Source: Spinacia oleracea (taxonomy: Eukaryota > Streptophyta > Magnoliopsida > Caryophyllales > Amaranthaceae). From it: a DNA stretch of 64,000 nucleotides. A model generated the notes under the pieces. The model worked only from the letters and a program-made list of their open reading frames with translations, had not been told where the DNA came from and did no database searches. The stretch is taken from contig NC_079487.1 in the NCBI RefSeq assembly GCF_020520425.1, positions 107,294,141 through 107,358,140 on the forward strand, written 5' to 3'. Every line of letters begins with the position of its first letter. The first letter of the stretch is position 1. This document shows, piece after piece, positions 56,259 through 64,000 of this stretch. The position numbers and the translations under genes are program-made.

Positions 56259-57296
56259 TCAATCAGCATTTATGAAAGTTGACAAATCTTGAATCATTAT
56301 AGTTGTTGCTGGCTCGTCTGGTTTTATTATGTGGAATACATGGGTTTCCCCCTTGGCCTCGATCCATTCGGCCTGACCAGCCCACTTGCTTGCCTTAACC
56401 ATTTTGTAGTACCATATCCCACGGGCCCGAAGCTCATCCACCTCGGCTGTGTAAACCAACAACTTTTTACACCCGAGGTGGGTAATGCTCGGTGCCTCGG
56501 GCCCAAATGGGTTGATGAACCCATTATCGACCCCATTTGTACAATTGTTACAAACATAAGACCATACTTTAGAATTAGTGGAGGATGCGATACCCTCGGG
56601 CTCGAGTGGAACCCGTTTCGACCCGAGGAAATATGGCATAGCCAAGAAGAGGCCTATGAAGCGTGTGTTGGGTCTAAGCCCGGCCTTCATCGCTAAATTA
56701 TGAGCTATTGTACCCCCTGCACTATCCCCTCCAACATAGATCCTCTGGAGATCTCCATACCGGGCTAGCCACGGGTCGTGGTCAGGCCCAGTACTAGACG
56801 CATGGGCTACTATCCACTGGAGGGAAGCCCATGCGTCTTCAAAAGGGGCGGGAACCGTAAACTCCGGGTACAGGCGATAATCTATGGCAACTGCAAGAAC
56901 CCCGACCTCAGCCGCGACCCTAGCCACAAAATTGCTGTCACCACTGTAGAATGGGGCACCAATGCAGAAGGCTCCTCCGTGAAAGTATACAAGAACAGGG
57001 ATCTTCCGGTGCGGGTCAGGATGGGCTGGTAGAAAAACCCGAGCCCGGAGATTGCGGTCCGAAGAAGCAGGGAAGGTGATGTCTTTGGATTGCACATGAG
57101 CATCATTTGGAGGTGGGACGACGGTGGGTGGGGTGGTACTATTGTATCGTAAAACGGTGCCGTTTTGATAATCGATTATGTAAGGCTGAAGAATAATTGG
57201 GGGTTGAGTAGTTTCAGATGATGAAATTTGAGCAAGAAGTGGAAGTAGTAAGAAGATGACAATGAGAAGATTATGGTTTTCTATTAGGGAGGCCAT
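56259..57296 (-). CDS. Carboxylesterase (CXE/HIDH-like alpha/beta hydrolase), 345 aa
   Basis: A single-exon gene with 345 residues. Residues 1-27 are a hydrophobic signal-peptide-like start (LLIVIFLLLPLLAQISSS), so the enzyme is probably secreted or vacuolar, unlike the cytosolic members of the plant CXE family. The oxyanion-hole motif HGGAF is at 106-110, the nucleophile elbow GDSAGG at 190-195 (Ser192), and Asp287 (in TAEVDEL) and His319 (GETHVFH) complete the triad. All catalytic residues are in place, so it is likely an active esterase. Plant relatives split ester bonds of hormones, volatiles or specialised metabolites, but no substrate can be read from the sequence. A paralogue about 3.9 kb away on the same strand shares most of the sequence. 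Start chosen: the ATG that supplies the signal peptide. Confidence 0.92.
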   Translation of the reverse strand: MASLIENHNLLIVIFLLLPLLAQISSSETTQPPIILQPYIIDYQNGTVLRYNSTTPPTVVPPPNDAHVQSKDITFPASSDRNLRARVFLPAHPDPHRKIPVLVYFHGGAFCIGAPFYSGDSNFVARVAAEVGVLAVAIDYRLYPEFTVPAPFEDAWASLQWIVAHASSTGPDHDPWLARYGDLQRIYVGGDSAGGTIAHNLAMKAGLRPNTRFIGLFLAMPYFLGSKRVPLEPEGIASSTNSKVWSYVCNNCTNGVDNGFINPFGPEAPSITHLGCKKLLVYTAEVDELRARGIWYYKMVKASKWAGQAEWIEAKGETHVFHIIKPDEPATTIMIQDLSTFINAD

Positions 57297-57452
57297 TGTT
57301 GTTTTTCTGTTATTTTCGTTGGAGTGTGAGACTAGAAAGATTTGTATAAGTTGGAGATAAGGTAAGAATAAATGGGCACTTCTAAATGAGAAAGATTTTT
57401 TCCATCAAAAAAAGAAAAATAAAGGAGAAAGATTTATTGTGCTATAGCCTAT

Positions 57453-57920
57453 ATGCATGTGAGGGCGTCAAAATCGCAGCCCAGGCATGTATTATGAAAT
57501 ACATGTCATGGGCTTGTTTGTAATTTCCCAGCCATTTTGAAATGGTTGAATAGTCAACCCCGTTTGCCAACTTGGATCCCGTTACTGCCAATTTTGTAAT
57601 ATGAATACCATTTTAAAATATTTAGCACCATTTTTGTGATATTAATACCACTTTATAAAATTTAGTACAAAACGAGTACCATTTAAGGAAAATGAATTTC
57701 ATTTAGAAAAAGTTTAGTACCATTTTTGTAATACCAATATCATTTTTCTAATGAATTGCCAACTCAGCAATGCCAAGTCAGCACCGCGTTTTACAAGTGT
57801 ACAATACCGTTTTACATTTCCCCCCAAAAATATTTACCATTTAGATTTACCTTTTTATTTGGAGTTGGCATGTTTTTGCAAATACATGCCTGGCATGTAT
57901 TTGGACTTCCTCATATGCAT
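57453..57920. mobile_element. Foldback MITE candidate, about 470 bp
   Basis: ATGCATGTGAGG at the left and CCTCATATGCAT at the right are inverted, and both sides also contain GGCATGTATT/AATACATGCC words. The interior repeats TACCATTTTTGTAAT-like phrases five or so times. Superfamily unclear. Confidence 0.45.
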
Positions 57921-59140
57921 GTGTCCATGTCAAATGTAAATCTAGTACCACTAACCATTAATTGAAATGATTTAATAACTAGTGTAAGATTCCTTGTTTT
58001 CATACGTTGTAGACTTGTAGATATTACATGAGTATATTTTAGAGACGTTTATCCACCTCTTATTCAAGAGAACTGTCAACTCTAAGGGTCAACTGAACAT
58101 TTTCCATTATTGCTCATATTTTTACGCCATTGATTCGCAATAGACGCATTGCTTGATATAAAACGGCTTGTTACTTGAGTAGATTGAAGCATCCGTCTAA
58201 ACATAAGATGATTATCTTTCTCCCCGAACTTACCCTCTCCATCCTAATGTCAAGAGTCTGAAAATCTAACAACTTGTGGTGGCTTAGCTTGTGACATGTC
58301 CAACATGTTGAGAAATTTTATATACTTAGTATTAAACATTTGCAAATTGCAGTGTATCTAGGGAAAATCAAACTTACAAGATTGAGTATTTTTAACAATT
58401 CATTAGATACATCTTGGAGGAATTATTGGCCGACAATATAGGGTGGTATATATATTGCACCACTCAAGAAATGGTGCATAACCTAGAAGACTGAAATAAT
58501 ATTGTGTTCCTCGTCAACATATAGACTGAAAATTATGGTTATTGGATTTGGATCACTGGACGATTGGACTAGTGTTCAAACTAATAAGTTGGGTTTTTGG
58601 TGTTGTCATTTTTTGATTTCCAGTTTTCTATTTTTTTTTAAAATATTACTAAAAAAAATGCGGATAATATTTAATAAAACTTTCATTTTTTTGTTGTCAG
58701 TTTTCAAAATCAACATGGTTATTATGGGTGTGACTAATCTATACCTAATCCATAGTATTATACCCGCACCAAAATATTTTAAAACTCAAATCATTAACCT
58801 CATATCTTTTTCATAATTTTAAGTTCATAAGTCTACCTACATCACACAATTCCTAATTCGTGAAACCAAAAAACAAAAACTGACATCCTCAACAATCAAT
58901 TGTGGTGAAAATTTGTAAAAATTGACTCCAATTGAAAAATATTGAACAGAAAAAGCATAGGAGGTATGTCTATGAAATAAAGAAAATTAAATTGGAAAAT
59001 ATTTACTCTTCTAAAAAAAAAAAAATGATGGATGAAAGGAGAGAAGCCACATGGTTTCTAATAATGAGATGCGACATAGCTTCTAATAACCTATGGTTTT
59101 CCTTTTTAAATACTAGGTATAGATGAGAGAGTAATTTATT

Positions 59141-60486
59141 TTGCGGTTTTTTCTTGAAATACCCTTGAGGTTTCACGGAATGTACCAAATACCCCTCATG
59201 TTATCAAAGAATATAATACACTCATATTTTTCCAAAAATGCACCAAGTTCCATTGATCTTAACGTAAGTCTAACACCATTAGTAATTAACCTAATTTATC
59301 CCCTAATTAACCGCCTAATTAGCCTAATTAAACCTAATTAATCCTAATTACTACCTAACCACAACAAACACCCAGCCACCACTAACCCAACATTATCCTA
59401 ATACCAACACCACCGCACCACTATACTTGCAAGACACATGCGCGGGCTCTTGCCTGACATCGTAGCCGTCGGCGCACACCGGCTCCCTCACTTGACACGT
59501 TGGAGTCGTCGGCCCACCTCACCGCCCGCTTTTCTTTCTCTCTCTTTAGACAACCACACCGGCCTCCATACCCCCAACCCTTTTCTTTTCTCTCCCTGCG
59601 CCGCCCACCACGCTAGTCATCCACTCACCATCGAAAGCACCGTACACTCGTATCCGCCGCCCACGCTTGGGTCCACCTCCGCGCTGACAACCGTTCTCCT
59701 TCTCTTTCTTCCCCTTTCGCTTCTCTTCCATGGCGCGCATCACCATCCTCGATATGTTCCTCCAACACTCCTCTTTCAATTTTCTCTTATGTGAATTTTG
59801 TTTTCACTCTCTCCTTCGATCTGATAATTGTTTAAGTGAAACTTATGACTAAATTCGACTATGAAATACTCCATTAATGCCTAGCTAATTCGAATACTTA
59901 TATTTTTGTTTACCAAGAACATAAACCCTAAAAATATTTCCCCCAATTTAATTTGGATGCAAATATAATTCCAAACAAGTTTAATTTGTTTACCAAATAT
60001 TCAAACTCATGACCAAATTCGCACCAATGTTATTCAAAATTTGCCCAAATTCAATAGCATTTTCTCAAAATTTTTGGGCTTATTGTGGTGTTTGGGCGTC
60101 GGATCAGGAAACGGGCTTGGGACAACAGTGGGCTCAGGCGAGGTGGGTGAGATGGGGGTTGGGGTGGCAGCGAGATAACATAAGGGTTTGGGGCAGTGGC
60201 GGCAGCAGTCCAGAAGAGGTGGGTGAGGAGGGGTTGGGGGTGACGTCGGGCTCAAGGGTGGTTAGGTTGGTGGTTGTGGTGATTATGTGAGGTTTACATT
60301 TACTTAGGTCAATTAGGGGGTTAATGAAGCTAATTAGCGTTTAATCACTAACGGCTTTAGACTTTCGTTAAGTATAGGGGCATTTGTTGTATTTTTCAAA
60401 AAAATAGGGGTATATTATATTTTTGGGAAATATGAGGGGTATTTGATGCGTTCCTGTGAAATCTCAAAGACATTTCATAAAAAATT
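59141..60486. mobile_element. MULE-like foldback element with about 170-bp inverted ends
   Basis: The left arm (about 59141-59310) and right arm (about 60330-60486) are inverted copies with mismatches. Both contain CAAATACCCCTCAT near the tip and then AATATAATA, CTTAACG-AAGTCTAA and TTAGT-ATTAA words. Long terminal inverted repeats around unrelated, GC-richer internal sequence suit a Mutator-like element. The internal frames (for example 59438-59794, Pro/Ser/Arg/His-rich) show no transposase or captured-gene motif I can name. Confidence 0.65.
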
Positions 60487-61175
60487 GTTTATTTACATAT
60501 GAATGAATGAGCAACAAAGTTATATTTTTGAGGGAAAGGAGGTTCGAACGTGTTATTTATCATACACATGTACTCGATTTTTAGGATAAAAAGGAAATTA
60601 GTCAAACAATGAAAATTAGATGAAGCGAATCACGAAAAGTTAGGAAAAATATCAAAGTAGTCTTATTTAGATGAAAAAGATCAAAGCAATGAAAGAGACA
60701 GAGAAGACTAGCAGAAAAGAGAGAAGGCCCGTGCAGAAAATAAAGGTAGGAGACCAAAACAATACTGCTTTGAATACTTGGGAGTAACCCTTTGTCTTAA
60801 ACTCCTGATCATACTTTATTAAGCCAACAATTAAAAAGCAACCCCCAACCAATTAATTAAACTCCTGATCACCGTCTCTTTCATATTAGTATTACTCCTT
60901 CAAAATACGAATTAAGCCACATTTGTATTAAGTACCAGTGTGTTATAAATCACCATATATTATTTTATAACACTAGTTAATATTTGTACATTTTTTAATC
61001 CTCCTATAAGGTGCAAATGTGCACTCTGCATTGGCACCTGAACAACACAAGTAACACTTTCAGGAGTACGGAATACTATACTATACTACTATATGTGAAC
61101 TTTGTCGACAGAGTATTATCACAATAAATTATTTTTGATTAACTCATAACTTGATTACAAGGACAAAAACATTAA

Positions 61176-62219
61176 TTAGTTATTAGTATTGATAAAGGCT
61201 GACAAATCTTGAATCAATTTAGTTGTTGCTGGATCATCTGGTTTCGATATATGGAATATATGGGATTGTCCCTTGGCCTCGATCCATCGGGCCTCACCCG
61301 CCCACCGGCTCGCCTTTACTTTTTTGTAGTACCATATCGCTCGGCCCCGAAGCTCGTCCACCTCGGCTGTGTAAACCAACAACTTCTTACATCCAAGATG
61401 GCTAAGGCTAGGGGCACCTGGCCCAAACGGGTTGATGAACGCGTTATCAACCCCGCGCTTGCATTTGTTGCAAACATAGGGCCATACTCTATAATTGGGC
61501 GAGAACCGGATGTATTCGGGCTCGAGAGGAACCCGCTTTGACCCTAGGAAGTAAGGCATGGCCAAGAACAGGCCATGAAGGCGTGGGCCAGTGCTAAGCC
61601 CGGCCCGAATAGCCAAATTATGAGCTATGGTGCCACCTGAACTATCACCTCCAGCGAAGATCCTTTGGAGATCCCCATACTGGGCCACCCACGGTTCATG
61701 TCCAGGCCCGGTACGAGACGCATGAGCTGCCACCCACTCGAGGGCAGCCCATGCGTCGTCTAAAGGGGCAGGAACCGCGAACTCCGGGTAGAGGCGATAG
61801 TCAATGGCAACCGCAATAACCCGCGCCTCGGCGGCGACCCTAGCCACAAAATGATTATCACCCCAACCGAAGGGAGAACCGATGCAGAATGCTCCCCCAT
61901 GGAAGTAAATAAGAACAGGAATCTTCCGGGCTGGGTCAGGTCGGGCCGGAAGGAAAACCCGGGCACGGAGATTATGATTTAAAGAAGAAGGGATGGTGAT
62001 ATCTTTGGATTGCACTTGAGAGTCAATTGGAGGAGGGACAAAGGAACGCGGGCCGTTATAGTATCGTAAAACGGTACCGTTTCGATAATCAATAATGTAA
62101 GGTTGGATTTCAATTGGGGATTTATTGTGTTTGATAGCCTCAGAAGTTTGAGCAAGAAGTAGTAATAATTGTAGTAGGAAGAAGAAGAGTGCAAGAAAAA
62201 GTTGTATTTTTAAAGCCAT
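61176..62219 (-). CDS. Carboxylesterase paralogue, 347 aa
   Basis: A single-exon gene with 347 residues, closely related to the esterase at 56259-57296 throughout (shared FLGSKRVPLEPE, GCKKLLVYTAEVDELR, FINPFG). The N-terminal 28 residues are a strongly hydrophobic signal-peptide-like segment (FLALFFFLLQLLLLLAQTS). Motifs: HGGAF at 107-111, GDSSGG at 191-196 with Ser193 as nucleophile, Asp288 and His320. All catalytic residues are kept, so both copies are probably functional. Changes cluster in the signal region and around 205-250, which is part of the substrate-facing cap in this fold family, so the two may differ in substrate. Same strand and single-exon structure indicate a local duplication. 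Confidence 0.92.
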   Translation of the reverse strand: MALKIQLFLALFFFLLQLLLLLAQTSEAIKHNKSPIEIQPYIIDYRNGTVLRYYNGPRSFVPPPIDSQVQSKDITIPSSLNHNLRARVFLPARPDPARKIPVLIYFHGGAFCIGSPFGWGDNHFVARVAAEARVIAVAIDYRLYPEFAVPAPLDDAWAALEWVAAHASRTGPGHEPWVAQYGDLQRIFAGGDSSGGTIAHNLAIRAGLSTGPRLHGLFLAMPYFLGSKRVPLEPEYIRFSPNYRVWPYVCNKCKRGVDNAFINPFGPGAPSLSHLGCKKLLVYTAEVDELRGRAIWYYKKVKASRWAGEARWIEAKGQSHIFHISKPDDPATTKLIQDLSAFINTNN

Positions 62220-62890
62220 TGTTTCGTAAGAGTTTTAGAGAGGAAGAAATGGCGTATTTATTATTTAAGGGGGAGAAAGAAATGGAGATTTATTGAAGAT
62301 TGATGATGGATCTAATAGGGAGTGTATGAGTACATGTCATATCTTGAGAGGAAAGGGACAAACATAATCACGGTGGGTTTGTCGGAAATTGATACACCTC
62401 CAAGAAGGCACTAATTGGGGTTAATTGTAATCAACGGGGTTTTACCTTTAAATTGTAATGTTTAGCAAACACTAATAATAGAAATAGTAAAAAACTAAAT
62501 TAAGTTTTAATGCGTTGGATATCTACCCCTCTTATTTTATCATCGGACATTATTATATAAAACATATTGTAATGATGTATCGATTTATAAAAACAACACA
62601 ATATAAAGTACACATAATCATTCTATTAATTCATTATATAAATAGATGGTGTAGTTCTGCTTATGTCACATATATTTTGTATTATTTTCTATAATAGATC
62701 AATGTATCATTAAGACTATCAATATCTTTAAAAATTATGAAAAATAGAATTTTGAAAATATATATTGAGATTAACCCAATTAACAATAAAAACTAGAAAA
62801 TTTATCTTTACATATCATTAATATATGTGGTCAAAGTTTATAGATAAATAATGTAAAAAGTCAATATGATACATCTATTAAAAAAAAAAA
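62220..62890. other. Upstream region of the second esterase gene, no other gene
   Basis: AT-rich DNA. A CT/GA-rich leader lies directly upstream of the ATG at 62219. From 62500 the sequence is very AT-rich, with no recognised element. Confidence 0.4.
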
Positions 62891-62989
62891 GTCTTGGTCG
62901 GACCAACCCAACCGGTAATTTCCGACAAGTCTTTCCTCATTTTGGAGCAAGAAGCGGAACGTACTAGAGCGATGAAATGAAAAGTGTTT

Positions 62990-63315
62990 ATTACGATTAC
63001 GGCCTTCAACCCACTTGAGCAATTTTCCATTCTTCCATTGATTCCTTTGAAAATAAGAAACTTGTATGTCTCATTTGCAAATCCATATTTGTTTATGCTT
63101 CTCAGTTTGGTCCTACTTCTGCTTTATTTTGTTATTAAAAAGGGAGGAGGAAACTCATTACCAAATGTTTGGCAATCCTTGGTAGAGCTTATTTATGGTT
63201 TCGTGTTGAGCCTGGTAAACGAACAAATAGGGGGTCTTTCCGGAAATGTGAAACAACGGCTTTTCCCTATCTTGAATCTTGGTCACTTTTACATTTTTTT
63301 GTTATTTCGTGAAGT
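62990..63315 (+). pseudogene. atp6: Nuclear copy of mitochondrial atp6 (ATP synthase subunit a), partial
   Basis: The frame gives NPLEQFSILPLIPLKIRNLY, FANPYLFMLLSLVLL, and VWQSLVELIYGFVLSLVNEQ followed by IGGLSGNVKQRLFP. This is the N-terminal part of the mature plant mitochondrial ATP6 with its first membrane helix. After GNVKQ the frame shifts relative to ATP6, and similarity at the DNA level (GTCACTTTTACATTTTTT and GTTATTTCGT) ends near 63310. The rest of the roughly 250-residue protein, including the proton-path helices, is absent. Upstream sequence from about 62893 (GGACCAACCCAACCGG) may also be mitochondrial. Several residue changes from the conserved plant ATP6 suggest an old transfer rather than a recent one. 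It cannot make a working subunit. Confidence 0.8.
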
Positions 63316-63529
63316 ATATCATATTTTCCAACGTATTACATGCACATTATACTTCTGTTGTCTCCAACATAAACGGACGAGGTGGTGTTAGCATTCAGTA
63401 CGAGGTGGTTTTTTATATATATATAATTCATGACTCATAAGATAAAATTGATAACCACCTCTTGGATGAGGGTGAGTATTTCATGTGTTGAGTACGTAAT
63501 GTCTAATGAAATTGTTTAAGTTGAATTAG

Positions 63530-63655
63530 ACTATGTTTTGTTCGACTTATTTTAAGTTACTTCAGAGAAGATAAGATAAGTTCAGAAGAAAAAAATAAGT
63601 TTTTTCAGACATTTTAGCATACAAATAAGTCTATTTCAGATAAGATAAGATTGAG
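63530..63655. mobile_element. Short AAATAAGT-rich repeat, relative of 16822-16944
   Basis: The segment TTGTTCGACTTATTTTAAGT through TTTTTTCAGACATTTTAGCA and onward follows the copy in the KOC1-type intron almost word by word. Its right end is less clear. Confidence 0.55.
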
Positions 63656-63665
63656 GTTACAGTGA

Positions 63666-64000
63666 TCTATATTACTATATTAAAAAGGAGGAAATCAATG
63701 TGGAACTGATAAGTGTCTCTCTATGATTCGCCTCTCTTTTACTTATAAAAATATATATTAGTTAATTCATTCTATAGTCATTTTGTTAAATTCATCATAA
63801 CAGCCATATAGGAAATCCTCTATATATCTATATAATATAAAAATCTATTTATATCTATATAATATAAAGAGAGGAAATAAATGTAGTGATGACAAATGTC
63901 AATTATTGATTCTTCTTTCTTATAGATATAAAAAAAATACTTGGAGTAATGTTTTGTATATTTTTATTTAAACCTTTTAATTACTTTCTTCATCTAAATA
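63666..64000 (+). mobile_element. Helitron-like 5' end(s) running to the window edge
   Basis: A|TCTATATTACTATATTAAAA at 63666 resembles the 5' end of the Helitron family described above. A second similar start (TCTATATAATATAAAGAGAG) occurs near 63855. The corresponding 3' ends are not in the window. Very AT-rich, no genes. Confidence 0.4.

Larger units (their letters stand above)
57297..61175. other. Spacer between the two carboxylesterase genes
   Basis: About 3.9 kb without a supported gene. It contains a foldback MITE candidate at 57453-57920, AT-rich DNA, and the MULE-like element at 59141-60486. The promoter of the first esterase gene must lie just above 57296. Confidence 0.5.

Noticed and set aside
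59438-59794. 118-codon Pro/Ser/Arg/His-rich frame inside the MULE-like element
   Set aside because: I considered a captured gene fragment, but no motif or splice pattern supports it.

Overview
This window is nuclear DNA from a flowering plant, most probably spinach (Spinacia oleracea) or a close relative in the Amaranthaceae. The strongest pointer is the single-exon gene at 28220-28888: its 222-residue product matches, as far as I remember it, the spinach chloroplast ATP synthase subunit b' precursor. AT-rich spacers, GT-AG introns, nuclear tRNA genes with T-runs behind them and many plant transposon families agree with this. Organism and gene names rest on recall and motif reading, not on a database search. 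The gene-rich half (8.7-40.7 kb) reads: a coiled-coil plastid protein of the MRC/PII1 type (+, two exons), a small unnamed plant protein (-), tRNA-Gln(CUG), a KOC1-type chloroplast outer-envelope kinase (-, four coding exons), two identical tRNA-Leu(AAG) genes, AtpG (-), a ubiquitin-like protein of the U11/U12-25K family (-, five exons) and a UGNT1-type nucleotide-sugar transporter (-, ten exons). From memory, Arabidopsis carries the same types in the same order at At4g32190, At4g32250, At4g32260, At4g32270 and At4g32272, so this is conserved microsynteny. Three of these proteins act in or on the plastid: starch granule initiation, protein import and ATP synthesis. The right part (40.7-64 kb) is mainly repeats. 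A TA-rich microsatellite and several foldback elements lead to a full-length Ty3/gypsy element of the Tat lineage (44148-55710, minus strand). It has two 425-bp LTRs that differ at about three sites, gag-pol, a tandem-repeat block, and a separate gene-like region on the opposite strand between pol and the 3' LTR. It sits inside an older foldback element. Beyond it lie two related secreted-type carboxylesterase genes (56259-57296 and 61176-62219, both -), a MULE-like foldback element between them, and a fragment of mitochondrial atp6 in nuclear DNA near 63 kb. The left 8 kb holds no gene I can support. It contains CACTA-like ends, a Stowaway element with a Helitron nested in it, a 21-bp tandem repeat, a foldback element with a GC-rich hairpin, and an old segmental duplication. 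The least familiar thing here is a family of short Helitron-like elements (at least four copies with both ends, 267-493 bp). Each starts with TCTATACT, ends in a hairpin plus CTAG, and sits between A and T. Each also carries, on the opposite strand, a tRNA-like block with A-box and B-box motifs at tRNA spacing. Comparisons inside the window give empty sites that confirm A/T insertion for two of them.
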